Positions 32,601-35,000 of a DNA stretch of 35,000 bases are shown piece by piece; the stretch's first letter is position 1, and each line of letters begins with the position of its first letter. The stretch is taken from the NCBI GenBank assembly GCA_963575745.1, contig CAUYUJ010004002.1:394163-429162 (forward strand). The letters run 5' to 3'. The notes under the pieces are model-generated. The model searched no databases and had not been told where the DNA came from. It saw nothing but the letters and a program-made list of their open reading frames with translations. The translations under genes were made by a program, and so were the position numbers. Origin of the DNA: Prorocentrum cordatum. Lineage: Eukaryota > Sar > Dinophyceae > Prorocentrales > Prorocentraceae.

Positions 32601-32744
32601 AGGTGCGCGCGGAACTCTGAAGATGTTGGCTCGTGTATGCTATACGTTTTCGAGCTTCCAGCTGCGGCCCTCGGAACTGTCGTCGCCGTAGCCGCCGCGG
32701 CCGCCTCGGCCGCCGTACGCGCGCCTGCGGCGGTGGGAGGACAT
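2618..32744 (-). CDS. DDX3-like: DEAD-box RNA helicase, DDX3/Ded1/Vasa group, N-terminal part, six exons, 3' end outside window
   Basis: Members of this family are ATP-dependent RNA helicases that act in translation initiation and RNP remodelling, in cytoplasm or germ granules. Joining six minus-strand exons gives an open frame of 210 codons plus one base. Seen in order: an RGG/GYGG-rich tail (about residues 1-90); a Gln-rich linker ending in ETDQFWR; YDDIPVE (about 113-119), the hallmark just before the helicase core in DDX3 and Vasa; a conserved aromatic F (about 133); the Q motif PTPVQ (about 158-162), followed by KYSIP as in Vasa; and Walker A AQTGSGKT (about 179-186). Motifs Ia to VI are missing because the gene continues beyond position 1. 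Full-length relatives have about 550 to 700 residues, so roughly two thirds is off-window. Family assignment is firm. Choice between DDX3 and Vasa orthology is not, and the join of exons 1-3 to exons 4-6 across 20 kb is inferred from strand, order, phase and domain logic. Confidence 0.88.
2801..2848. repeat. (GAG)16 microsatellite
   Basis: Sixteen uninterrupted GAG triplets on the plus strand, hence CTC on the sense strand of the helicase gene, 80 nt upstream of the intron 5 acceptor, where they may serve as a pyrimidine tract. Confidence 0.95.
2985..3560. repeat. Family E repeat array, copy 1 (CCAAGATGGC / CCAAGAGGGCC type)
   Basis: Degenerate tandem units of about 30 to 40 bp built on CCAAGATGGC, CAAGAGGGCC and TCCTCCAGGGCC occur throughout (for example at 3023, 3050, 3140, 3272, 3341, 3412, 3474, 3570). 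The same vocabulary recurs at 12955-13540. No fixed period was determined. Confidence 0.6.
3590..3730. repeat. Imperfect CTC/GTC triplet microsatellite
   Basis: Interrupted CTC, GTC and TTC triplets. The long open frames it creates are repeat artefacts. Confidence 0.85.
3740..4084. other. Complex intron sequence, nothing recognised
   Basis: No repeat family, RNA gene or protein homology is apparent in this part of intron 5. Confidence 0.4.
4085..4440. repeat. C/T-rich low-complexity tract
   Basis: Pyrimidine-rich CCTCC/TTCCTCC sequence on the plus strand, hence purine-rich on the helicase sense strand. It is too irregular for a single unit. Confidence 0.8.
4735..4880. repeat. (CTC)n microsatellite with GCTCCT interruptions
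   Basis: CTC triplets run almost continuously, with two blocks of CTG/CTC alternation around 4770-4790. Confidence 0.93.
4890..5520. other. Complex intron sequence with weak internal repetition
   Basis: GCTCTCGCCGCA occurs at 5121 and 5231, and related phrases (CTTGCCACG / CCTGCCACG, CACTGTCC) recur between 5100 and 5390, suggesting an old duplication of about 110 bp. No gene was recognised. Confidence 0.4.
5521..5820. repeat. Long (CTC)n microsatellite ending in (ATC)n
   Basis: About 280 nt of CTC triplets with few interruptions and phase slips, followed by six ATC triplets at 5802-5819. On the sense strand of the helicase gene it is a GAG/GGA purine tract within intron 5. Confidence 0.97.
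6019..6053. repeat. (CTC)n microsatellite next to exon 5
   Basis: About ten CTC triplets, ending about 60 nt beyond the donor of exon 5 on the sense strand. Confidence 0.9.
6112..6207 (-). CDS. Helicase exon 5: Q motif
   Basis: This 96-nt exon (32 codons, phase 0 at both ends) reads ELRASIEKCGYNVPTPVQ, then KYSIPAVCSGTDVM. PTPVQ is the Q motif, which in DEAD-box helicases contacts the adenine of ATP through the invariant Gln (residue about 162). GY before it and KYSIP after it are characteristic of Vasa and DDX3. GTDVM corresponds to the G-RDLM step leading into motif I. The acceptor is TTGCGCAG and the donor is ATG|GTCGCC. The flanking frame is not helicase-like on either side, which marks both borders. 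Confidence 0.95.
6366..6417. repeat. CA-rich dinucleotide repeat
   Basis: Imperfect CA repeats interrupted by TA and GA, in intron 4. Confidence 0.85.
6440..6640. repeat. GC-rich hairpin cluster with poly-C/poly-G runs
   Basis: GGGCGTTATG at 6449 faces CATAACG and GCGCCC at 6466-6478, giving a short hairpin. A related CGCGTTATGGCCC lies at about 6598. A C run at 6477-6490 and several G runs flank them. This may be a decayed foldback element. Confidence 0.45.
7165..7262. repeat. AT-rich triplet repeat (TAA/TAG/GAT)
   Basis: Imperfect AAT and TAG triplets form an AT-rich island in otherwise GC-rich DNA. Confidence 0.85.
7290..7817. other. Complex intron 4 sequence, nothing recognised
   Basis: The sequence is non-repetitive, of balanced composition, with stops in all frames. 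It resembles no rRNA, tRNA or protein that I recognise. Confidence 0.4.
7823..8030. mobile_element. MITE-like inverted-repeat element with TAATG target duplication
   Basis: The ends TGAGGGGCAACGAT and ATCGTTGCCCCTGA form terminal inverted repeats that remain recognisable for about 35 bp (GGGGG and ATAGGG blocks inside). TAATG stands directly on both sides (7818-7822 and 8031-8035). The interior has its own palindromes of the type TCGGCGAT/ATCGCCGA. The element lies in intron 4, about 30 bp inside its 5' end on the sense strand. No coding capacity. Confidence 0.85.
8063..8174 (-). CDS. Helicase exon 4: YDDIPVE motif and start of the core
   Basis: The exon encodes SAAGEYDDIPVETIGGTGKE followed by QPISSFQEACEKYSLPK. 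YDDIPVE followed by a TG-containing spacer and an SF motif is diagnostic of the DDX3/Ded1/Vasa helicases, where it precedes the Q motif. The Phe is the conserved aromatic upstream of the Q motif. The 3' end is fixed by homology: SLPK must join ELRAS of exon 5 to give the usual spacing between this Phe and the helix before PTPVQ. That puts the 5' splice site at AAG|GAGTCGG, a GA donor. The only nearby GT (GAGAA|GTACAG) is out of phase and would shorten the helix. The 5' end of the exon is less certain. Confidence 0.92.
8303..8434. mobile_element. Short foldback element with 21-bp inverted ends
   Basis: ACCAGACCACCCCAACCCA at 8305-8323 and its near complement at 8414-8434 agree at about 19 of 21 positions. 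Weaker complementarity continues inward. It is 132 bp long, non-coding, with no clear target duplication. Confidence 0.6.
8440..9196. other. GC-rich intron 3 sequence, nothing recognised
   Basis: All frames are long-open because of high GC. None shows a recognisable domain. Confidence 0.4.
9202..9401. mobile_element. Family A inverted-repeat element, best-preserved copy, with TGGTT target duplication
   Basis: This 200-bp element is almost entirely palindromic. The left arm starts TAGGGGAACAA and the right arm ends TTGTTCCCCTA. Complementarity extends over about 70 bp per arm, including a core GGATTTCTCGGATCGGCGCTGG mirrored at 9332-9353, and the GC-rich centre holds shorter palindromes (GGCGCGC..GCGCGCC). 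TGGTT flanks it on both sides (9197-9201 and 9402-9406). It is non-coding and is the reference copy for family A. Confidence 0.9.
9625..9770. repeat. Family H repeat, copy 1
   Basis: It shares with 31950-32070 the blocks GGGAGCCTCCC, GTCxTCTT, CGACGCTGATCGACGC, CTCATCGAT and CAGACxCTAGCGC in the same order and orientation. The centre differs in length. Confidence 0.65.
9775..10190. other. GC-rich intron 3 sequence, nothing recognised
   Basis: Complex sequence without recognised repeat or coding signature. Confidence 0.35.
10200..10410 (+). repeat. Family B repeat (ATCGGATCG-rich), copy 1
   Basis: The order of blocks is: GCATCGGCACGGA, GAAATCGGATC, CGGCTG..CCAAGATGCAC, CGCCATGCAA, CGGGCC.CATCGGAT, GTCGGAAT, then several GAATCGGATCGAT units. 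It is homologous to 28925-29130 and 31438-31625 and, inverted, to 15555-15765. Confidence 0.8.
10430..11115. other. GC-rich intron 3 sequence, nothing recognised
   Basis: Long-open frames without domains. No repeat of the described families. Confidence 0.35.
11118..11305 (+). repeat. Family D repeat (CTCAGAAGG palindromes), copy 1
   Basis: It matches 23855-24004 over most of its length: CGGCGGCGAGCGAAG, CTCAGAAGGCGGCGGG, CAGCCCTCGCG, CACTTCCGA, GAAGGCCCGCC and TCACTTCC appear in the same order. It contains several CTTCTCAGAAG palindromes. Confidence 0.75.
11330..11935. repeat. Degenerate GTGCCCC / TTTTGGGCAC repeats
   Basis: On the left the motif GTGCCCCxxA and related TTGCCCGATACC/TTGCCCAATCCCC recur. 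From about 11820 the complement TTTTGGGCAC recurs every 30 to 35 bp (11824, 11853, 11879, then GTGGGCACC at 11902). The array thus changes orientation inside, like a large foldback. Confidence 0.55.
11940..12700. other. Complex intron 3 sequence, nothing recognised
   Basis: No coding signature or repeat family was identified. Confidence 0.35.
12765..12925. repeat. GCTGCTTGCTGC low-complexity tract
   Basis: Irregular GCTGCT, GCTTGC and TGTTGC hexamers. The Leu/Ala/Cys-rich frames they create are artefacts. Confidence 0.65.
12955..13540. repeat. Family E repeat array, copy 2, with internal inversion
   Basis: The left part (12960-13090) uses TCTTGGGxx and GGGCCCTCTTGGGCC. The right part (13105-13530) uses the complement CCCAAGAAGCC, CCCAAGAGAGCC and CTCAAGAGGGTCC. 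The vocabulary is shared with 2985-3560. Confidence 0.6.
13545..14500. other. Complex intron 3 sequence, nothing recognised
   Basis: AT content is higher than in the surroundings and stops occur in all frames. No repeat or gene was identified. Confidence 0.35.
14508..14553. repeat. (GAT)n microsatellite
   Basis: About fifteen GAT triplets with three GAC variants. Confidence 0.95.
14560..15350. other. Complex intron 3 sequence, nothing recognised
   Basis: A phrase CCCGGCCAGGATCGGT..GCGGAT..TTGACGG near 15256-15293 resembles GCCTGGCCAGGATCGAT..GTGGAT..CTGACG near 6774-6808, a possible dispersed repeat. Nothing else was recognised. Confidence 0.35.
15355..15480. repeat. Family D-like repeat, divergent copy
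   Basis: TCTAGAAGGCAGGG, ATCAGAAGCC, CTTCTGAGAAGCC and CCGAGAAGGTCC recur as in the other D copies, with more divergence. Confidence 0.45.
15555..15765 (-). repeat. Family B repeat, copy 2, inverted
   Basis: The reverse complement carries the family B blocks in the usual order (GCATCGGATCGG, CCAGGAAGCGCAAC, GAGCCATCGGATCGTCGGAAT). Several bases differ from the other copies. Confidence 0.7.
15770..16060. other. Complex intron 3 sequence, nothing recognised
   Basis: No coding or repeat signature was identified. Confidence 0.35.
16072..16165. repeat. Purine-rich GGA/AGG low-complexity tract
   Basis: Imperfect GAGGAGGA and GGAAGAGGAGG units. It adjoins the presumed 3' end of the LINE. Confidence 0.85.
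16500..17470 (-). pseudogene. LINE fragment: region C-terminal of the reverse transcriptase
   Basis: FLWRAGVRALARHGGPVSGV (about 17433-17375) corresponds to the LWRAGxxP-xYGAEVxG segment that follows the thumb in these retroelements. Further on, FRAGPLEAMILTLARVDWEM (about 17150-17080) corresponds to the GPxxAxxLTLxRxGW segment. Between and after them are Arg/Ala-rich helices. A C-terminal RNase H domain may have followed toward 16300, but no catalytic pattern is evident. Confidence 0.55.
17500..18500 (-). pseudogene. LINE fragment: reverse transcriptase domain
   Basis: EKTGLGPFRAHR (about 18395-18360) corresponds to the KTxGPDG-type motif at the start of the palm. PDGGRRLFALLHAMSRWWGR (about 18245-18190) corresponds to the LLPKPDGG-RPI-L segment. 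LLDDAPAQWFGG (about 17789-17755) is a decayed version of the catalytic (F/Y)xDD box, here V-L-L-DD, followed by an Ala-rich helix and an LGL..K element as in LINEs. The frames change repeatedly. No intact reverse transcriptase is encoded. Confidence 0.65.
18909..19018. repeat. Compound microsatellite (TA)n-(GA)n-(CA/TA)n
   Basis: TA repeats at 18909-18925, GA repeats to about 18976, then TG/TA/CA alternation to 19017. It lies between the endonuclease and reverse-transcriptase remnants of the LINE, so it expanded or was inserted after the element had landed. Confidence 0.95.
19480..20060 (-). pseudogene. LINE fragment: endonuclease domain
   Basis: Two frame-shifted pieces resemble the apurinic-type endonuclease of LINEs, which nicks target DNA for reverse transcription. 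First is FAGVAVLHVRLADCG (about 20013-19970), matching the usual GGVAVL strand. Then LRLFYLGHSEQLS (about 19720-19680) and the motif MGEFNMTREE (about 19592-19563), equivalent to the GDFN catalytic loop with Asp replaced by Glu. Several frame changes separate the pieces, so the domain cannot be functional as it stands. Confidence 0.65.
20390..20885 (-). pseudogene. LINE fragment: coiled-coil region with a frameshift
   Basis: The frame from 20885 gives a long charged helix (RREEAIAERDARKKGKDIEQ and following, with LLQAQVARVEQNIKAAQNAQ). Near 20620 the coding character moves to another frame, which continues with KLKELLDLEQQPARFVDGAL and an acidic Leu-rich stretch ending near FWERW at about 20430. 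One indel would explain the shift. Function is unknown; it lies between the finger segment and the endonuclease. Confidence 0.5.
21025..21393 (-). pseudogene. LINE fragment: zinc-finger-like segment and coiled coil
   Basis: The frame reads WRCNWCVNKWSGNELKNHAR then RESWFKCW, a Trp/Cys-rich segment like the CxxC fingers found at the N-terminus of dinoflagellate retroelement proteins, with one Cys apparently lost. It is followed by a Ser/Pro-rich linker, a TAG stop at 21216-21214, and then a heptad-like helix (DLQNQLETLQKQLTKSDAKL). The frame ends with TGA at 21027-21025. The in-frame stop indicates decay, although an intact upstream protein followed by readthrough cannot be excluded. Confidence 0.6.
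21425..22080. other. Complex sequence upstream of the LINE, nothing firm
   Basis: The minus strand carries an open frame (21800-21372) with VAVRAFAHYASGGLPILQAL and a hydrophobic stretch. It may be the 5' part of the LINE or chance. Nothing was recognised beyond that. Confidence 0.3.
22093..22145. repeat. AGG-rich microsatellite, imperfect
   Basis: AGG, AAG and GAGG units, interrupted. Confidence 0.85.
22550..22612. repeat. Hairpin-forming inverted repeat
   Basis: GTTGTCGGA at 22555 pairs with TCCGACAAC at about 22600. A second palindrome, GACGGGAATTCCCGTT, lies between them. Confidence 0.6.
22685..22850. mobile_element. Family A inverted-repeat element, copy 2
   Basis: It shares with 9202-9401 the order TAAACATAAA, TTTCTTGGATC, CCTGGCGCGCGGAG, GCCAGGG, GATCCAAGAAA and CGCGG. 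The two TTTCTTGGATC blocks face each other. The outer ends are poorly preserved and no duplication was found. Confidence 0.75.
23440..23665. mobile_element. Family A inverted-repeat element, copy 3
   Basis: Arms of about 75 bp face each other: CATCGAGGAAC at 23449 and GTTCCTCGATG at 23646, then GTGCGGATTTCTTGGATCGG on the left mirrored by CCGATCTCAGAAATCCGCGC on the right. The core is the same as in the 9202-9401 copy, but the outer arm has extra sequence, marking a subfamily. Confidence 0.85.
23855..24004 (+). repeat. Family D repeat, copy 3
   Basis: Collinear with 11118-11305 (see there). The central part is shorter. Confidence 0.75.
24010..25070. other. Complex intron 3 sequence, nothing recognised
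   Basis: No family described here and no coding signature. Confidence 0.35.
25080..25500. repeat. Degenerate CGATCCTCGATCCTGGATC repeats
   Basis: Units of GATCCTCGA, GATCCTGGATC and CTCGATGCTGGATCC recur at about 25100, 25165 (inverted GATCGAGGATC), 25255, 25300-25325 and 25450-25495. Confidence 0.65.
25620..25735. repeat. CTC-rich microsatellite, imperfect
   Basis: CTC triplets with CCT and TCC variants. Confidence 0.9.
25850..26010. repeat. Degenerate tandem repeat, CGCTCGTTCCGAATCGTGCTC type
   Basis: TGCAACGCTGGC / TGCAGCGCTGGC and CGCTCGT(T/C)CCGA(A/G)TCGTGCTC each occur twice, with a period of about 55 to 110 bp. Confidence 0.6.
26015..26325. other. Complex sequence with ATGCCATG-type short repeats
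   Basis: ATGCTATGCCATG-like phrases recur between 26150 and 26225. Nothing else was seen. Confidence 0.4.
26330..26815. repeat. Long CTC/GTC triplet low-complexity tract
   Basis: Nearly 500 nt of CTC, GTC and CCT triplets with interruptions. The Ser-, Pro- and Leu-rich frames are artefacts of the repeat. Confidence 0.95.
26818..27235. repeat. Degenerate tandem duplications of about 100 bp
   Basis: ATGTGGCT(T/C)TCGCCTTAGC occurs at 26835 and 26919. A second pair of about 95 bp (GTTGATTCGCGG..GTCCCAGGAATGG and GTTGATCCATGG..GTCCCGAGAATGG) occurs at 27050 and 27122. Confidence 0.6.
27300..27335. repeat. (CTC)n microsatellite
   Basis: A short run of CTC triplets. Confidence 0.85.
27480..28010. 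other. GC-rich stretch with coding-like composition, unidentified
   Basis: On the minus strand one frame (about 27910-27790) reads VPIPLVRLGDLVSFLLSILR and continues hydrophobic with G/C-ending codons. On the plus strand other frames are also open. No domain was recognised, and high GC alone could produce this. It may be an exon or a gene relic. Confidence 0.2.
28013..28044. repeat. (CTC)n microsatellite
   Basis: About ten CTC triplets followed by CTGCTC. Confidence 0.9.
28130..28348 (+). pseudogene. Possible coding relic, unidentified
   Basis: The plus-strand frame ending in TAG at 28346-28348 reads RILEPAAITEEAKRFSSTVV, a Pro/Arg-rich link, then SFSVQMQIAAASLGIKVVRD. Codons end mostly in G or C and the residue pattern is amphipathic, as in real protein. 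I do not recognise the family. There is no obvious start or splice context. The minus strand is open over the same stretch, so strand is uncertain. Confidence 0.22.
28542..28647 (-). CDS. Helicase exon 3: GYGG tract and Gln-rich linker
   Basis: This 106-nt exon continues the GYGG tract (two Tyr in a poly-Gly stretch) and then reads GRSQQQMTEAKQARETDQFW. It enters in phase 1 after a CGCCAG acceptor and leaves in phase 2 at AG|GTACCA, the best GT donor in reach. A second phase-2 GT donor lies 21 bases further on (GG|GTGACG) and would add YQRPALAQ to the protein. The Gly-rich half ties the exon to exon 2. The charged half has no family signature, and a short linker between tail and core is normal in this helicase group. 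Confidence 0.7.
28660..28915. other. GC-rich intron 2 sequence, nothing recognised
   Basis: No coding or repeat signature was identified. Confidence 0.35.
28925..29130 (+). repeat. Family B repeat, copy 3
   Basis: Nearly collinear with 31438-31625: CATCGAATCGG, GCATCGGCACGGAAT, GAATCGGATCGGCTGCA, CAAGATGCAC, ACAACGCCATG, AATCATCGGGCCGCATCGG. Confidence 0.88.
29225..29510. repeat. Family C repeat, copy 1 (GCCGAGCGGGCTCAG / GAGCCCGTTCGGC palindromes)
   Basis: Palindromic units recur at 29238, 29255, 29275, 29355, 29427, 29450 and 29470. The end (ACACTTCCGAGGCCGAGCGG and following) matches the start of copies 2 and 3. Confidence 0.75.
29681..29780 (+). repeat. Family C repeat, copy 2
   Basis: Collinear with 31209-31303: CCGAGGCCGAGCG, GGGCTCAGAAGG, CCTGGGGAGTGAGGGTGG, GAGTGAAGCGGA, ATCAGGAGGGG. 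Confidence 0.85.
29785..31015. other. Complex intron 2 sequence; weak coding-like stretch on the minus strand
   Basis: Between 30110 and 29810 a minus-strand frame is open and reads MISVPRRVRADSVVDVVLLP and onward with WPVHVSLVRSLLAPLEPL. It could be a transposon remnant. I recognise no domain. The rest (30180-31015) has frequent stops and no repeat. Confidence 0.25.
31021..31100. repeat. Near-perfect 80-bp hairpin
   Basis: GTAGGAGGCCACATGCGAAC at 31021-31040 and GTTCGCATGTGGCCCCCTAC at 31081-31100 are complementary except at one base. The loop contains CCCACCCTCCCCC and GGGGGGCAAGGGTAGG, which can extend the stem. Confidence 0.9.
31110..31303 (+). repeat. Family C repeat, copy 3
   Basis: It contains GAGCCCGCTCGGC, GAGCCCGTTCGGC and their complements GAGCGGGCTCAG and GCCGAACGGGCTC. 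The first part parallels 29390-29495, the second part parallels 29681-29780. Confidence 0.85.
31438..31625 (+). repeat. Family B repeat, copy 4
   Basis: Closest to the copy at 28925-29130. The phrase GGTCGGGCTGCATC is duplicated here (31488 and 31501 region). Confidence 0.88.
31680..31886. mobile_element. Family A inverted-repeat element, copy 4
   Basis: The order CGGAGGCCCGCGC, GATTTCCTGCATTGGCGCTG, CCTGGCGCGCGGAGCGCGCC, AGGGGCGGCGCTGGAGGCGC, GCGCGGATCAAAGGAATCC, GCGGACCTGCGG matches the 9202-9401 copy. Outer ends (GGGACAAGAGAAAC and GTTCTTGTTTTGGG) still face each other. No clear target duplication. Confidence 0.85.
31950..32070 (+). repeat. Family H repeat, copy 2
   Basis: See copy 1 at 9625-9770. 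Here the GACGCTGATC/GACGCTAATC unit is repeated three times. As at copy 1 it lies a short distance to the right of a family A element. Confidence 0.65.
32313..32450 (-). CDS. Helicase exon 2: RGG/GYGG repeat region
   Basis: This 138-nt exon has split codons at both ends (phase 1 in, phase 1 out). It encodes an array of GYGG, GSYGSRGG and SRDSYGSR units, a low-complexity Arg/Gly/Ser/Tyr composition that fits the N-terminal tails of DDX3, Ded1 and Vasa and serves RNA binding and condensate formation in that family. The 3' splice site AGAG|GC is clear. The 5' site is ambiguous: a GC donor at 32312-32311 after GGAG, or a GT donor at 32324-32323, both in the same phase. A good-looking GTGAGG at 32301-32296 would be in the wrong phase for exon 3. 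Confidence 0.75.
32451..32668 (-). mobile_element. Intron 1, a family A inverted-repeat element end to end (introner candidate)
   Basis: This 218-bp intron separates exons 1 and 2. Its body matches the other family A copies closely: a 41-bp arm segment (32490-32530) agrees with 9236-9276 at about 36 positions, and the GC-rich loop is shared with 9202-9401 and 31680-31886. Both arms of the inverted repeat are present, and the outer arm on the exon 2 side (GGAAGAACAAG) reaches almost to the intron end. Exon 1 ends in GAGG and the sequence at the 3' splice site is AGAG|GC, so GAGG occurs at both junctions like a degenerate target duplication. The donor is read as GC (alternative GT nine bases earlier) and the acceptor as AG|G. 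Confidence 0.75.
32669..32744 (-). CDS. Helicase exon 1: start codon and Arg/Gly-rich N-terminus
   Basis: The exon begins with ATG at 32744-32742 and encodes MSSHRRRRAYGGRGGRGGYG followed by DDSSEG. RG and GGY repeats are typical of the disordered RNA-binding tails of DDX3/Vasa helicases. The ATG was chosen because it is the first in this frame and directly precedes the RGG tract. A pyrimidine-rich stretch ending in AG lies five bases upstream and could be a trans- or cis-splice acceptor. The exon is closed here at a GC donor (32668-32667) in phase 1, which matches exon 2. A GT donor at 32677-32676 has the same phase and would remove three codons. Reading through the donor meets a stop after 14 further codons. 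Confidence 0.72.
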
Positions 32745-32758
32745 CTTCTCTGAGAGGG
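32737..32758 (-). promoter_or_regulatory. Possible splice acceptor (trans- or cis-) just upstream of the start codon
   Basis: On the minus strand CCCCTCTCAG ends at 32750, five bases before ATG at 32744. Dinoflagellate mRNAs usually receive a spliced leader at such an AG. The site is also compatible with an upstream intron. No upstream exon was recognised. Confidence 0.35.
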
Positions 32759-32759
32759 G

Positions 32760-33215
32760 TCCCAACTGCACAACCTGTCTATACGCCGAATTGTGTCGCC
32801 GAATTCCTTGGATCCCTGGCCAGCCAAAAAAACGTGGTGTCGGTATATGTCCCTGAATTCAGATAGATGTATGTAGTCATGCTATACTTCAGTCAGTCCG
32901 TACAATTTGGACGCACGAGAAGCATGCAAGGGCCGTGGAATGCCAGATCGTCACTTTGCGAGCGGGGCGCGTGCGAAAATGGCCGAGGATGGGCCGACGG
33001 GGAAGGATGCAAGGGTAACCTCGGAAAGTCACTCATCCTTACAATGCGTGTTGATTGCACGTCCCTGTATATAAATGTCTGCTGTCATGCTAATACTGAT
33101 TCAAAGGTCGAATCCCCCCCTGCGTCTTATAGATGTTCGTTTTCTTGATGGCGGAGCGTCGTTTGTTCGTTGCTGGTATCGGTCGGCGCGGTATGGACGC
33201 GCTGCTCTTCTTCGG
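32760..33215. other. Upstream sequence, nothing recognised
   Basis: Moderate GC and stops in all frames. A promoter cannot be identified by eye. Confidence 0.35.
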
Positions 33216-33224
33216 CGCCGCTTC

Positions 33225-33275
33225 CCCTCTCGTCTCTCTCTCCATGTCTCTCTCTGTCTCTCTCTCCGCCTCCGC
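33225..33275. repeat. CT-rich low-complexity patch
   Basis: CTCTCTCTCC units, imperfect. Confidence 0.85.
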
Positions 33276-33424
33276 GAGTCCTCCGCCGCCCCTCCCTTGG
33301 CAGCCGCCCCCTGCCTGTCCACGACCCGTCTCGAGCTACAGCAACCACTTACGGCGTGGTTTCTAAATTTCACGCCATTGCGAACTTCATTGCGAACCTG
33401 TACGCCATAGTAGTGATACTGTAG

Positions 33425-35000
<1,576 letters not shown>

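Noticed and set aside
33095-33130. tRNA B-box-like GGTCGAATCCCCCC
   Set aside because: There is no matching A box or acceptor-stem pairing at tRNA distance. A similar look at 32170 (minus strand) also failed.

Overview
The window is nuclear DNA of a eukaryote, most probably a dinoflagellate. Four observations support this: a decayed non-LTR retrotransposon whose endonuclease and reverse-transcriptase remnants are of the kind common in dinoflagellate genomes; a protein-coding gene with GC- and GA-type 5' splice sites next to GT sites and an AG|G rule at 3' sites; coding exons with strong G/C at third positions; and very low coding density (about 630 coding bases recognised in 35 kb). Genus cannot be fixed from the sequence.

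One gene organises almost the whole window. It lies on the minus strand and encodes the N-terminal part (about 210 residues) of a DEAD-box RNA helicase of the DDX3/Ded1/Vasa group. Six exons of 76 to 138 nt were recognised: exon 1 with the start codon (32744-32669), exon 2 (32450-32313), exon 3 (28647-28542), exon 4 (8174-8063), exon 5 with the Q motif (6207-6112) and exon 6 with Walker A / motif I (2720-2618). The remaining helicase motifs (PTREL, DEAD, SAT, HRIGRTGR) are not present left of 2618, so the 3' part of the gene lies beyond position 1. The introns are about 0.2, 3.7, 20.4, 1.9 and 3.4 kb, plus more than 2.6 kb for the last, truncated one.

The introns hold layered repeats. Intron 3 contains a roughly 5 kb frameshifted LINE (about 16260-21420, minus strand) and most dispersed repeats. 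A hairpin-forming family (family A) has copies at 9202-9401 (with a 5-bp target duplication), about 22685-22850, about 23440-23665 and about 31680-31886. A fifth copy makes up essentially all of intron 1. This suggests that intron 1 arose as an introner, a transposable element that becomes a spliceosomal intron on insertion. A second small inverted-repeat element with a TAATG duplication (7823-8030) sits about 30 bp inside the 5' end of intron 4. Further families are an ATCGGATCG-rich repeat (B, four copies), a GAGCCCGTTCGGC palindrome family (C), an AGAAGG family (D), a CCAAGAGGGCC family (E) and a GACGCTGATCGACGC repeat (H). Long triplet microsatellites, mainly (CTC)n, (GAG)n and (GTA)n, fill much of the rest.

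Right of the start codon (32745-35000) is upstream sequence: 0.5 kb without recognisable content, a CT-rich patch, and about 1.5 kb of GTA-type triplet repeat running off the window. No tRNA, rRNA, CRISPR array or second intact gene was recognised.
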